Shown: in pieces, positions 22,822 to 34,892 of the stretch
Layout of the letters: every line of letters starts with the position of its first letter
Numbering within the stretch: the stretch's first letter is position 1
Assembly: GCA_020002185.1 (NCBI GenBank)
Contig: CM034536.1
Span: 12,546,717 to 12,610,716 of the forward strand
DNA length: 64,000 bases
Reading direction: 5' to 3'
Source: Paraescarpia echinospica
Taxonomy: Eukaryota; Annelida; Polychaeta; Sabellida; Siboglinidae
The notes under the pieces: model-generated
Seen by the model: the letters and a program-made list of their open reading frames with translations, nothing else
Told to the model about the DNA's origin: nothing
Database searches by the model: none
Made by a program: the position numbers and the translations under genes

Positions 22822-22908
22822 GGTGGTATGTGGCTTTGTGGTCAGTGCAGACAGTGGACGGCGGAGTGGCTACTGAGGGATGGACGCACTGACACGTCTT
22901 CCGTCATC
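22822..22908 (-). other. Myosin III 5'UTR segment with uORF
   Basis: A catgttgcag acceptor ends at 22909, so the exon probably begins at 22908. The 87-nt leader contains an upstream ATG (22907) opening a 21-codon frame that starts MTEDVSVRPSL and ends at TGA before the main ATG, out of frame with it. Such a uORF could reduce translation. The pyrimidine tract before the acceptor is weak. Confidence 0.5.
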
Positions 22909-22929
22909 CTGCAACATGAGTAGTCACGT

Positions 22930-23510
22930 GTACTGCATCAGACTGGGTGTATCATAAGGTGTATTGCAACAGGCTGGGTGTATCACAAGGTGTACCATAA
23001 CAGCCTGGGTGTATCACATGGTGTACCGCAACAGACTGGGTGTATCACATGGTATACCACAACAGACTTGGTGTATCACACGGTGTAGTGCAACAGATTG
23101 GGTGTATCTCAAGATGTACCGAAACAGACTCGGTTTATCACATGGAGTACCACAACAGACTGGGTGTATCACAAGGTGTACCACAACAGACTTGGTGCAT
23201 CACAAGGTGTAACACAACAGGTTGGTGTATCATAAGGTGTAACACAACAGACTGGGTGTATCACATGGTGTACCATACTAGGACTGGGTGCATCACAAGA
23301 TGTACTGCAACAGACTGGGTGTATCACAAGGTGTACCACACTAAAATGTGATGTGTGATTAGGTGCATCACAAAATGTGTCAGATTAGGTGTTTCAAGGT
23401 GCATCTATTTAGAATTAGGTGTATCACAAGATGTATCACATTAGGACTAGGAGTATCATAAGGTGTACCAGACTAGGTGTGTCACAAAGTGTATTGCACT
23501 AGGAATATTT
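22930..23510 (+). repeat. Degenerate ~30-bp minisatellite
   Basis: About 18-20 units of CAACAGACTGGGTGTATCAC plus AAGGTGTACCA, increasingly diverged toward 23510. It starts about 20 bp upstream of the 5'UTR acceptor of the myosin gene and so occupies its branch-point region. Two spurious frames cross it. Confidence 0.88.
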
Positions 23511-23519
23511 TACCACAAT

Positions 23520-24390
23520 GTATACTGTGCTATGTGTTGATGTATCATTAGATGTGTTGTGCTACAGTTGTATTTGGCCAGCATGTATCACGAGTTGCTT
23601 TTTTCTTGGACTTGATGTATCAAAACATACTGTACCAGATTATGTGCATAATAATAAGTGCTCAACTGTACAATCAACAATGCATATCAGAAATAACAAC
23701 AAGACTCACACATTTGTACTAATATTAATTACTAATAAATATATAAGTATCTAAACTTCACTGAAGATGTAGCCAAGAACAACTGCAGGTGTTGGTTTGG
23801 AGATAAAGGTAAACCAACGACAGAGAAACAATATATGAAGATAATTGGTCAAGTGGACGACTCATGTCATGCCCACACGGCCAGGCAGACCGGTGAATAA
23901 ACTCCTGCATTGTCTACATGAACAAATGACAATGTGGTCATGTCATGACAGCACCACCGCAAATTACCTTAGTTCAATTTCAATATCTTCAAGTCAGTTG
24001 CCAACAACATAGAGTGATTTGTTTCTATATTTGAGATAACCGGGCGAACTAAGTTTGTTTATGTAGCTAGTGCCCACGTATTTGCTAGGGCGCTGTATAA
24101 CCTATACTTAAATAAATAAGGCAGTCTAGCGTAAATAATTGATTGTATTTAAATTAGGTCACTACCGGTAACGTTGACATTTCTGATAGGATAGATAGTC
24201 ACCTGTGACTATAACCAAAAACTGTAACTGAAATAAACAAGGCAATCATACGTAAAGTGTAACATTTGTGCACATTAAACCGTCTTCTTAAAGACTACAT
24301 AGACAGTGAATAGTGTAAACATAGTTGACTAAACTATTTTAAATAGCTAATTAGATTATTATTAATAAATAAATTCTGATATGGCACCTT
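23520..24390. other. Intronic stretch, nothing recognised
   Basis: Only AT-rich non-coding sequence. Two short related segments (GGCAGTCTAGCGTAAATAA and GGCAATCATACGTAAAG) occur near 24120 and 24240. Confidence 0.45.
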
Positions 24391-24399
24391 GCAAGCGGA

Positions 24400-24843
24400 A
24401 TGTCAAGGCATAGTGACACTTGGTGTGCGACGACTGCCACAGTTAGGTGGATTTTGCTCGATCCGGCTGTGGGAAGTCATGGGCAGAGACCAAGGAAGAG
24501 GGAGGCTAGGATAGAACATGTGACTGAAAGGGTAGAGAAGGTGTTGGGGCATGGCAAGGGAGGGTCTACACTAGTATACGTAGGGATAAATAATGCAGAC
24601 AGGGAGGGAACAATTGGGATAGTACAGAAGTACAGACAGTTAGTGAGGAAGTTAAAGAAGACAAGAGTCGAACAGATTATTCTCTCAGGAATTTTGCCAG
24701 TAATGGGAGGAAGGGGGCCAACATATAGAAACTGCAAGAGGATGGCGATCAACGCACTAGTTGAGCAGATGTGTGAAGAAGAGGGGATGGGATTCGTAGA
24801 TTTATGGGGATACTTTGTTGGGAAGGAAGAATGGTTTAATTAA
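24400..24843 (+). mobile_element. CR1-type LINE ORF1: SGNH esterase-like domain
   Basis: One open frame includes LGHGKGGSTLVYVGINNADR, then IVQKYRQLVRKLKKTRVEQI, then ILSGILPVMGGRGPTYRNC, and ends VDLWGYFVGKEEWFN. This is the SGNH-hydrolase-like ORF1 domain found in CR1-superfamily retrotransposons. VGINNA corresponds to the V-(T/G)-NN block. It is 5' truncated and fused directly to RT sequence, with a deletion near 24840. It lies in the myosin 5' intron. Confidence 0.72.
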
Positions 24844-25905
24844 CTGGATAGAAAAATAGGTAATTGACAGAAGACAACGGGTAGTAGTTGATGTGGAGGC
24901 TTCAAACTGGAAATCAGTTTTGAGTGGGGTAGCACAGGGATCAGTACTGGGACCTATATTATTCTTAAATCTTAATATATATATTAACGATTTGGATGAT
25001 GATGATATAACAAGCAAGGTTTGAAATTGGCAGATGATACAACATTTTTTAGAAGGATTAAACGTGATTGAGATAGATAGCATTTACAAGATGATCTTGA
25101 CAGGTTGATAAAATGGTCTGAAAAAAGGCAAATGTTGTTCAATTTTGGGAAATGTAAATGCCTCCACACAGGACATAGGAACGAAGATGTACAATATACA
25201 ATGGGGAGTTCTGTACTAAGTACTACTGTAAAAGAAAATGACTTAGGGTTAACCGTTAGTGCTGATATGAAGGTTTCAGAGCAGTGCAGTATTGCCGTTT
25301 GAAAGGGAAATCAAATCCTTGGATTAATTAGGTGAAATATATAAAAATAACGTATAAGGAAAAAGAGCTAATAATATCGCCGTATAAAACAATAGTTAGG
25401 CCTCATTTAGAATATTGTATTCAAACGTGAAGGCCATATCGCAAGAAGGACATAGATATGCTAGAAAGAGTACAGAGGAGAGCAACTAAAATGATACCAA
25501 AACTGAGGGATATTAGTTACAAAATACACCTAAAAGAATGTGGTTTAACAACACTAGAGACCAGGAGATTGAGAGGAGATCAGATTGAAGTGTTTAAAAT
25601 ATTGAATGGTTATGAAAATATTGATAGAAATATTTTGTTCTCAGTTAAGAAAGATAGAAGGACCAGAGGACATGAAGTTACATTAGTAAAGGAGCAGTGT
25701 AGATTAGATATAAGAAAGTTCTCATTCTCACAAAGGACTCTAAATGAATGGAACAGATTATCTCCTGATTGTGTGATTGCTAGTAGCATGAAAATATATT
25801 TAAAAATAAAATCAACACACTTAAAAGGGCAGGATACACGTAGATAAAAAGTATTGGACTCTCGATAAGCCAACAGGCTTCATTGTCTACCTGCCATCTA
25901 GAGTT
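24844..25905 (+). mobile_element. CR1/L2-superfamily LINE: RT C-terminal half and 3'UTR
   Basis: RT motifs run RRQRVVVDVEASNWKSVLSG, then VAQGSVLGPILFLN (near 24925), YINDLDDDDITSK, LADDTTFFRR (near 25030), then RLIKWSEKRQM and NFGKCKCLHTGH. The C-terminal region at 25458-25847 reads MLERVQRRATKMIPKLRDIS and continues to FSQRTLNEWNRLSPDC. Several stops and at least one frameshift interrupt it, so it is dead. The 3' end carries ATTGGACTCTCGATAAGCCA and CTGCCATCTAGAGTTA, shared with the copy at 29467-30042. Confidence 0.8.
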
Positions 25906-25984
25906 AATTTTCTGGATGGCAATCTTGTTAAATCTTGTTACTTAAAATTGTTGTGCTCCGTTGTCTATACACAGTTGGGGTGCA

Positions 25985-26065
25985 CAAGCACTGTAGTTAG
26001 AGCACTAGACTGCCAATCAAAATGACAGGGGTTTAAGTCCATTCTTTCCCATTTCGAAACTTGGG
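25985..26065 (+). mobile_element. tRNA-derived SINE head
   Basis: GTAGTTAGAGCACTAGACTG resembles a Pol III A-box region, and GGGGTTTAAGTCC a B-box. The body after it is not clear. Confidence 0.45.
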
Positions 26066-26070
26066 CGAAT

Positions 26071-26240
26071 TTGTTCATTCAGCGAATCCGCGTCTTAGAA
26101 AAAGGTAAAAAAGTTCAGCTTTTACATAGCGTGGTAATGTATCCAGACACTTCAAACCTGGCAGACTCGTTCAACTGTGAACACCATGCTGACTTGTTTG
26201 AGAAGCATTCAGCCATGCCACAATTATTTTCTGAAAACTA
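26071..26240 (-). mobile_element. LINE 3' end, tail family 1 (diverged copy)
   Basis: On the minus strand it shows TGGCTGAATGCTTCTCAAAC, a GGTGTTCACAGTTGAACGAG block and GTCTGGATACATTACCACGC, parallel to 2188-2412 and 34893-35035. Confidence 0.45.
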
Positions 26241-26319
26241 TTCGTACAAAATTATCCACCACCATCTTTTAATAGCCAGGTCTCATTGATACAGCTGACT
26301 GAACTGGAGCAATGTAGGG

Positions 26320-26400
26320 TGAACGAACTTGCCCAAGGTTCGTAGGGGCAGAGGATTCGAACCTGGAATCTCTCAAATGAGTCCGATGCTGTACCCACTA
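26320..26400 (-). mobile_element. tRNA-derived SINE head
   Basis: On the minus strand TGACATAGTGGGTACAGCAT (A-box-like) precedes CCAGGTTCGAATCCTCTGCC, which contains a perfect GGTTCGAATCC B-box. The A-to-B spacing is tRNA-like. Confidence 0.6.
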
Positions 26401-26409
26401 TGTCACCAC

Positions 26410-27185
26410 ATGTCAGCTTTTAGTGTCCCTTCAGAAGTGATAATAAAAGTCATTAGTCCCTTCTACCTGGTGAAACTTCTACCTGATGTCTGTGCCAGAT
26501 CACACACAGCCTGGTATAACTGCCAAATCTGTCACGGAGTCAATAACACTAGAGCTCAAAAATATAAAAATCAATGAATCAACAAGGTACAGTACTCATT
26601 TGAGGTTTGCTGATTACAGAATAAATACAGTTATAGACGAGTTCCTAGCTATTGATGCTTACACTCAACATGGCGTCCATCACACCTGGCTTTCAAACCA
26701 GCACGTCGATAACATCGTAACGACTACCCAAAGACGTAATTAAGCAAACAGGGAACTAGTTTATCCAAGGATGCTTTCTGCAAGGGTTCCTGAGATGGAT
26801 CAGCCATATGATGGATCCTGACAGTATGAATGGCTGCACGAGGTTGCATGTAATCAATCTACTTACCTGCTGGAAATGGAACTATTAGACCGCACCAGTG
26901 CCCAGCTTCAGATTAGCACTACTTTGCACATACCTAATTTATCATGGACACCTGATGGTGTGGTAATTTTGGTGGAAACTGTTAGGTGAAATGCACGCAA
27001 GCACTTGACTATTTCCTCCCATTTAGACAACACCATTTAATCTACTCACGTAATAGGTGCAAATATCATTACTCAGTTACTGTTATTACACATTTAATGG
27101 AATGATAATTATATTCGTTAGGGAAGAATTTTATTGCTGCTGATAATTATGCTTTGAGATGCTCTTACATCTCTAGCCCGACCTG
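26410..27185. other. Intronic stretch, nothing recognised
   Basis: A fragment of the SINE body (TCTACCTGGTG, TCTACCTGATGTCTGTGCCA) occurs near 26463-26495. Otherwise unassigned. Confidence 0.45.
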
Positions 27186-27192
27186 GGACCAT

Positions 27193-27451
27193 GTATATAT
27201 ATATATTATATATATATATATATATACAGAGAGAGAGCGAGAGAGCGAGAGCGAGTGAGAGAGTGAGAGAGAGAACGAGAGAGAGACAGAGCGAGAGCAA
27301 GAGTGAGTGAGAGAGAGCGAGAGAGAGAGAGCGAGAGAGAACAAGAGAGAGAGAGAGCGAGAGAGAGAGCAAGAGAGAGAACAAGAAAGAGAGACAGAGC
27401 GAGAGAGCGAGAGAGCGAGAGAGAGAGAGAGAGAGAGAGAGGAATCGTCAC
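27193..27451 (+). repeat. (TA)n followed by (GA)n microsatellite
   Basis: About 35 bp of TA is followed by about 220 bp of GAGA with GC, CA and TG interruptions. It yields spurious Ser-Leu-rich frames on the minus strand and Arg-Glu frames on the plus strand. Confidence 0.95.
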
Positions 27452-27919
27452 ATGTTATTGCTCTCCTGTCTGTCCCTAAGTCTTGGGTGAGACTGGCAGT
27501 GACGATGGGGACCATTTCACCAACTCATCTATGAGCCCATAAATCAGATTTTGCTCTTTAAAAATTGCTTTCACTCCTTAACAGTGATCTTATCAAATGA
27601 AAACTGTCAACTTCAGGAGGTGCCACCAGGACATGTTCGCCGGTGTGTCCCTGAAATAATGTCCTCACTGATACAGTGATGGTCTTTATGTTTTGAAAAA
27701 GTACCTTAAATTTAACAACGGATTCTGTTTAATGATGGATTTTCCTTATGAACTCATTATCTGGTCCATGGTTTGTTTTCCTCCTTCCACCACTGGTCCT
27801 CTTTCTCTGCCGTCTCCACTCCCACATCTCTCATTCTCCATCCCCTCCAACCGTGCCAAATCTGTTCAGATAATTCTCCCATCTCAATCGTAGTCTTCCT
27901 CGTCTCCTTCCACCCCCAC

Positions 27920-28145
27920 TCAGTGGGGCGCGCTGGTCGGACAGTTACAGCACTGGGGTTTGAATCCTGGTGCCGACCAAAGTTGCAAAACTCAGGCAAT
28001 TTCATTCACTTCATGTTACCTGTGTCTTTCGTAAGAGACAATTATAAGCCGTTGGTTCTTTCTACCTGGTGTCTATGTCAGGGGAAGTAGAGGATCCCAC
28101 ACAGGGTTGAAGGTGTAACCTGTGGCGGACTCACTAATCCTAGAG
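27920..28145 (+). mobile_element. tRNA-derived SINE
   Basis: GCGCGCTGGTCGGACAG (A-box region) is followed by GGGGTTTGAATCCTGGTGCC (B-box). The body contains CTACCTGGTGTCTATGTCAG and GGGAAGTAGAGGATCCCACA. The body is shared with copies at 14868-15066 and 30755-30850. Confidence 0.65.
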
Positions 28146-28149
28146 AAGG

Positions 28150-29320
28150 ATACTCTGAAACAAACCCTCAGTGCAATATCCTTGTAGGACCTTGCTTAGT
28201 AATTATCCAGATCCAGAGAGCATCCTCTGTTCCTCTGTCTTTTTTTAACATTTCCTGTTCCCTTTGTTCCACGTGTCCAGCCCACTTTAACTGACTCCTC
28301 AGCAGCTTCCTCCTAAAACATTATTTCCCACCAGCCTCCTCCTTCAGCTCCTGCATTCTTCACCTGTCTAGTCTTTTCACAATGTCACGATTCTTCTCAC
28401 CCAGTCATTCTGTAAACTTCAACTCGATTCGAAGTTGTTTTTTTCTGACACCACACAATCTCCGGGCCATTTAAACAGGCATGACGCATGAACTAAGTAT
28501 TTATCCTTCGTACTTCCTCAAAGTTTAAAATAAAAAACCATTTGATTTTTATAAGTGTTTCATTCTTTGTCCCCTTGCCAGCCACTGCAGGCATATCGCT
28601 CTGCATGACAACAATGTCAATACTTAATAAGTATTAGTACTATATTTTGTACTAAAGATTCAACTATAGGGTTCAACAACGCGCATAACCTTAAACAGTA
28701 CTTGTACTGTTAGTAAATATTGCAAATGGATAATGATTTATAGTCAACGAATGCTGCAGGAAATCGTAAGGGACACAACAGTGACAGAAATAGACGCGAA
28801 TGAAGCGGCCAATTGTGTATAACGAAAAGACCCCTAAGATGCCATGGACAGTCACAGCGGCCTGGTCACGACACCGAAACCTTGCTCGGTGACATCACTG
28901 CGATAATATGCAGCTTTGAATTACGACGAGTTGACTGCAAATAAAGGAACTGGCATGAGCCATTGTCAGCCGTGGCCCAAACTTGCTGGGTGAGACTGTA
29001 TGAGACACTGGTGTTCTGACACAGACTGCAAACAGTGACACATTCTCGTGGTTCTGGGTGGGGGAACTCGGCCATTGTAGTTCAATGAAACCTCTCCAGA
29101 TCACTTGTAGCCTGAGGGTTGCTGACTAAACTTGCTATTCACCATAGCTTGCTCCACTTCCTGCTCTATTTTCATGTTTCTGACTTTTGAGATCACCTCA
29201 CGTTTTGCACTCGTTGTCAATAATGATTCAGAGGTGGAGTTTACTGGTACTTCAGGAGTTGGGTGGATCATTATATGGTGGACTCCACTTTTAAAAAAGA
29301 ATGACGTATAGTAGGTAGGG
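28150..29320. other. Intronic stretch, nothing recognised
   Basis: No supported feature. Small frames at 28866-29104 lack motifs. Confidence 0.45.
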
Positions 29321-29324
29321 CATA

Positions 29325-29420
29325 GTTGTATAGCTGTTGGAGCATCGGAATCACAATCGTAAAAGTATGGATTCTAATACTCTTGCTGCTGTTCACTCTA
29401 CATTGTGTCCCGTGTACTTG
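29325..29420 (+). mobile_element. Degenerate tRNA-SINE head
   Basis: GTATAGCTGTTGGAGCATCG followed by TATGGATTCTAATACTC has A-box-like and B-box-like spacing, but the B-box is mutated. Confidence 0.35.
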
Positions 29421-29466
29421 GCTGTAGACTGTGGTGGATATATATATATATATATATATAAATATA

Positions 29467-30042
29467 TTGGATTAATTAGGTGAAATATAACGTATATGAA
29501 AAAAGAGCTAATAATAGTGCTGTACAAAACAATAGTTAGGCCTCATTTAGAATATTGTATTCAAGCCTGGAGACCATATCGCAGGAAGGACATAGATGTG
29601 CTAGAAAGAGTACAGAGGAGAGCAACTAAAATGATACCAAAACTGAGGGATCTTAGTTACGAAATACACCTAAAAGAATATGGTTTAACTAGAGACCAGG
29701 AGATTGAGAGGAGATCAGATAGAAGTGTTTAAAATATTGAATGGTTATGAAAATATTGATAAAAATATTTTGTTCTCAGTTAAGAAAGATAGAAGGACCA
29801 GAGGACATGAAGTTACATTAGTAAAGGAGCAGTGTAGATTAGATATAAGAAAGTTCTCATTCTCACAAAGGACTCTAAATGAATGGAACAGATTATCTCC
29901 TGATTGTGTTGGTGCTAATAGCGTGAATATGTTTAAAAATAAAATCGACACATACCTTAAAAGGGCGGGATACACGTAGATAAAAAAGTACTGGACTCTC
30001 GATAAGCCAAAATGCTTCCTTGTCCACCTGCCATCTAGAGTT
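29467..30042 (+). mobile_element. 5'-truncated copy of the CR1/L2-superfamily LINE
   Basis: It starts at GGATTAATTAGGTGAAATAT, the same point reached at 25320, and runs collinear to the shared 3'UTR (CTCGATAAGCCA, CTGCCATCTAGAGTTA). The encoded C-terminus reads VLERVQRRATKMIPKLRDLS and FSQRTLNEWNRLSPDC, with a small deletion that shifts frame near 29690. It is flanked on both sides by TATATA runs, which suggests insertion into a TA microsatellite. Percent divergence from the first copy is low by eye. Confidence 0.82.
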
Positions 30043-30084
30043 ATATATATATGAAAGTATATTCTACACAAGTAATTTAATACT

Positions 30085-30335
30085 GGCTTAATGCTTCCCA
30101 CCACAGCAGCAAGGAGAGCCCAAGACAGAAGGGACTGGTGAAAACTTTTGGGAGCTTTATATGCCACAAGCATGGAGAGAATAGTGATGGAAATTGCTTC
30201 CCAGCAAAGTTGAGAATTGATGGTGTTCGATTGACCAGGTCTGCCAAGGAGCAAATTTCAGTGAAATGTCAAGCACTTAGGGCAGTCCTAAGGACTGGAT
30301 ACTGCACTACATAGGAACTTACCTTTACTTCTTTT
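30085..30335 (+). mobile_element. LINE C-terminal fragment with tail family 1
   Basis: A plus frame near 30100-30190 reads TTAARRAQDRRDW, then KLLGALYATSMERI after a stop, resembling the extreme C-terminus of LINE polyproteins. Further on, CTGGATACTGCACTACATAG and GAACTTACCTTTACTT match the 3' end family seen at 2188-2412 and 34893-35035. Confidence 0.45.
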
Positions 30336-30754
30336 ATAACAGAAACTGCAGTTTAGTGGAATAAAACACAGATGCATGGACAGAATTGTTTCCTATTCCT
30401 GCTGTACTGGTATTTGCCACCTACATGACTAAGCAGTCACTTAATCTATAATCAAAGTGTTCTGGCCTGAGGTGATTCTATTAAGTAGAATTCAGCATAT
30501 TTACTCTTCATGAATTGATTTCACTGATTCTTCACCAGTGTAGGTTGTGAAACAAACCATTTCACATGGCTGATTGAGTTGAATTTACCAGTTCTTCTGT
30601 AGTATCTGTTATGATCATCACTGATGCGCTCTTCTGTAGACTAAGTTTGACCACTGTTGACCAGACAAGATTCAACAAGACCATCATCCAAAGCAACATG
30701 CTTATGACTTGTGATACAACTCCAAACAGCCCCCATCGAGGGCAAACATCCTGC

Positions 30755-30850
30755 ATGGGATATTTTATTTCCCCTGGCATAGAAACCAGGTAGCTGGAGG
30801 CAACGGCTTATTGTGTTTCTTCCCATTGACCAAACCCAAGAGTGCAGCAA
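30755..30850 (-). mobile_element. SINE body fragment
   Basis: On the minus strand CTACCTGGTTTCTATGCCAG followed by GGGAAATAAAA matches the body of the SINEs at 14868-15066 and 27920-28145. Confidence 0.4.
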
Positions 30851-30859
30851 TATTAACCT

Positions 30860-33800
30860 AAGTGTGGTGAGCCTTTGTAAGGTAAAGTCAATACAGCTAT
30901 GTCACTGTTACCTGGTGTTTTACTCAACCGTTCCATAATGATCACTGTACAGACTTGTAGTAATTTAGGCAATGTTAGTTCCATGTTGTTGACTTTACAA
31001 TGATTTTACAGACACTCTAACAGTACACAACTCATAATGACAATGTCACTTAACTGACTTTATCGAGGGAGATTCACAGCTGGTCCTAGCACTGATGTAT
31101 TGCATGGCAGGTAATTTGTACTGGTCATGTCAATTGCTGCAATACTGACAACTGTCTATAGAGGATACAATTAGTAGACAATGGCACAAAGACTTTACAA
31201 ACCAACCTCTCCCATAATTCAGTGACCAGTCCACATTGCTTATGTTAATTATTGGTGTGTTATTGATTATGCCATCCGGATATATTAGGTGGTACAATTT
31301 ATTGATTAACCTTTGTTATTAATTTATAAATAATTCTTTCATGCTGACCCATGTAACTAGGTATGTTGTTGACAACGCTCTGTCGCAACCTTTAGTATTT
31401 TATTTTGAAGAAAGAATGCTCAAAATAATATTCAAATCTGTCTTACTTCTACGCCAATGACTCGACTATTCTAAAGACAAGATGTAAATTTATGGAATGT
31501 TCTGTCTACAATTCATACTCTCGTAACATTAACATGTTTTCAGCATTTGTGTTTAATCTAGATTTAGATTCAACACAAACACGACTGAGAAGTGTAAACT
31601 GTGGAATTGTTTAGATGATAATATCATAAACAAAGTTCAGTTACTCTCAGAAATCTCAAAAAAAAAAAAAAAAAATATGTTCTTGAAGAATAGAAATTAT
31701 GTAATTAAATTGTTTATTGTGATGGAAAAGAATATATTTGGAAATATGAATGTAGCATTGGATTTCACTTTTGCATATGTCATTAAATTGTGATTGACAT
31801 TAACAAACCCAATGGCACGTCAAATATATCTATGGTTTGCTGTTGATGGCAATTACTTATTGGTCAGCATGTTGTAATTCATCTGACAATGAGATTCATT
31901 GTTTCATTTCTATATAATTTATAATTATTGTAATTTTCTCAACTATAACAAAAAATTACTTGGTTTTCTAAGCACGGGGCTGAGCAGCATAAATCTTCAG
32001 TTTTTTTACTAAACAGTACTTAAAATTCTCTGCTCTGATTAGTTATCCTGCAAAGCACTCTCCAGCAATGAAATCAGTGCTTTAGTAGCAAGTAAACAGA
32101 CAGTATTGGTTTCAACTGAAGACTTGCCGGAAATTTAAATGACCATCAAGTTACCAAGTAACCATAAATGTAAGTATTATCTGACAAATAAAATCAAGTG
32201 TAATCCTAAACGTGTCACTTAATTTGTCATTAAGTGGTTATAAACTGAAATCTAACACATGGTTTAAATTTGTGAGAAACAGTGTACACACGTTTCAGTT
32301 GGAAAACATGGCTGGGAAACTTTGAACTTAAGAGAGTGCAGAAAATACAGTTGCTACTAGTGTCTAATGCACCATAAAAGATAACAACCTAACAAATAAA
32401 ATGCATCTACAACTGTAACTTTTTCTTCATTAACACTAATTTTCTATTGAAAATGAAGATGCAATCAAGAAGAAAGGCAATTTGTGGAGGTTGTCGAGAA
32501 AACTGAGAACAAACTATTTAGAGCATCATAAGAAGAGCCTCATTTGGTAGGACTCCAACGGTAGAAAGCCAGGTTCCAAGAAAAAGACAAGAAAGGAAAC
32601 AAATGGGTTTATTGATTGAAAGGATAAAACTATAAAGATATTAAGTGAAAGGATAGTATTGGAAAAACAGTTACTTTACTTTAAAGGTGTCATAAAATCT
32701 CAAAAGAATGACTTTCATGAAATATATTTCTAATCAGCCAGAGCAATGGATGAGAGCTGTGCTGTGGTGTAACAATCTCTCTCATTGTTCATATGGATGT
32801 AATATTCTAGAATAACCGAACAATTTGAAAACTGAATTGAACGCATATTTTATAGAGGTCTGCACTCAACGTGTAAAGAAGACTAGCATGGCTGGGTCCG
32901 CGTGAAATGGATGACTTGTTTCTCATTACAACATCAGACCATGCCGTACCAGACAAGACACATTAGCAGTCATTACAATTACCAGACAAATCAAGAAACA
33001 TACATATATGCAAGCAGGAATCACAATGAGTGATTGCACAAGGCACTACTTACGAATAAGCTAGCTGCGAGCCAAATTCATCATTTTCGTAACATTATCA
33101 ACCAAATTCTGTTTTCCAATCATTTCGATTTAAGAGTTTTTGCAAGACATCAAACCTATCCATCACCAACTGTGAGACAATAACTTGTTAGTACAATTTT
33201 TATTTTATTGTTCTGGTGAAACCATTGAATAAACAATGAATTTTTTTTTTTTTGGATCTGGTCAAAATTTTGTGACCATTTGACAAAACTGGTTTAGCCA
33301 AATATACTTTTCAGAGTCTCACACGTTACCTGATTTAACTAGAAGTATCAATACTTTTAATTAATGATTTTAACAAAACGTGACAATTTTAACAAAACTA
33401 ACACATTACAAATATGAACATTAATTAATAAACCTATTTGATTAATAAAATTTGTGTCAAACCAATTGAAGAGAAACATTTTTCTACAACCCGATTTTTA
33501 ATGAAATATATTTTGGGATGTTCCCCCAACACAACTTTCAACAATCAACTAATGGACATGTATTCGTTTTATTAGTCTAGGTCTCAGAGCTCAAATACAG
33601 CCAGTTAATGACTGTTTTTACGGTAAGAACTTAAGGTAATGTCAGAAACTACATACATGAACATAATATTTATCTGCTCTGTGTGTCTAGGATATTTCAA
33701 ATATCCCATCTCTAAATAAGGAGTAAGTTTTGTAGCTTCAATAAAATATATTATTATACCAGTTGTGAATTCATTGTAAACATGTTTACATTCAACAGTT

Positions 33801-34480
33801 TCAATGGTTTATCACTTGAGTGAAATAAAACCACGGCTTGTTTTGAATGTATTCTTAACATTTATGGCATCATCTGTGGAAACTTTTAGTTTAGGAAGAC
33901 ATTTTATATGTTAATGCGAGCTTACCTCATGATTACATATCGTGTGCATGATTACGGTATCTAACCGTATAATGTGAATATGTGACCTAAACACCTAATC
34001 ATGTAAATATCCCAACAAATTATAGTCTTCAATTTAGTGCTAGTAGATATATACAGTACCTGTTGCATGATATCTCAAGTGGATTCTTTTGGCTCCACAT
34101 CCAGTGAATGAATAACAAATCAAACATCAAAGACGTGACGCGGGCATATACAACAACCTAATTATAATATCAATAATTGACGATCATGTCATTCATGACT
34201 GACACAAGACATGACCAAGCGTTTGTACACAATTTAGTATCCTTCTTATTGCTACTGCCAGCGCCCAAATAAGTCGCACAGTTGACTGTTCAACTGATAG
34301 ACGTCTGAACTAAGTCTAAGCGCGCGAGCCTCCTGTCACAATAAGCAGGCGTGTCGCAGCCGGTTGTGACTCTCTGTACACCTGTCACCTACCACACCTG
34401 TCTCGTTGGTAGTCAATCGACGGGAACAAGTCATTCCCGTGAATCACCGACGACGCGCGAATACACAGGCGGCCCGAATT
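30860..34480. other. Long intronic stretch, nothing recognised
   Basis: Unique-looking AT-rich DNA with A-runs at 31661-31675 and T-runs at 33241-33254. No element, exon or RNA gene is supported. The low repeat content contrasts with the rest of the intron. Confidence 0.5.
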
Positions 34481-34531
34481 AACAAACGTTCTGTCCAAGA
34501 TCAGAAAGAAACGAACACCCACTGGTCTTAC

Positions 34532-34640
34532 CTGTCGCGGAAATGAGACTTCGTATCGTTGTCGCTGTGGCGCGCCTTTTTATCGCGAGCGTGAAACTCT
34601 GTCGGCCTTCCGTCGGCTATTATTACGAAATAAACAGCGG
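34532..34640 (-). promoter_or_regulatory. Candidate myosin III first exon and promoter
   Basis: On the minus strand a perfect donor, CGCGACAG|gtaagacc, ends at 34532. Upstream is a CpG-rich block with a TATA-like GATAAAAAGGCGCGCC (about 34570-34585). The 34.3-34.7 kb interval is the most CpG-rich between 22 and 36 kb. It would splice to the 5'UTR acceptor at 22908 over an 11.6-kb intron. The link is inference, since no coding content ties the two together. Confidence 0.4.
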
Positions 34641-34892
34641 CGGCATCGTTTACTTCCGGCATCATCGCCATCTACCGGCGCATATATTACCGTATATTCG
34701 TCACTGAAAGGCTCCTTCAGTCAATTAACGATTTGCGGGCATATCAATATAGAAGGTATTTACAAATATTTAAGACGTCTGGCCGTTTTTGTCATAAAGT
34801 CGTAGTTTTAGTATAACATTTTAAAATCTTGACAGCCCAAAGGTGTTTAAATTACAAATTGGTTATTAATATCTTATCTTAAGATTTAATAA

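Noticed and set aside
22964..23351. 82- and 103-codon frames with VYHM/GCITRC repeats
   Set aside because: Minisatellite translation, not protein evolution.
27118..27534. Ser/Leu-rich and Arg/Glu-rich ORFs
   Set aside because: Created by the (GA)n microsatellite.
29467..30042. Host gene encoding an RNA-binding or kinase-like protein
   Set aside because: The VQRRATKMIP and FSQRTLNEWN motifs and the shared 3'UTR identify a LINE RT C-terminus.
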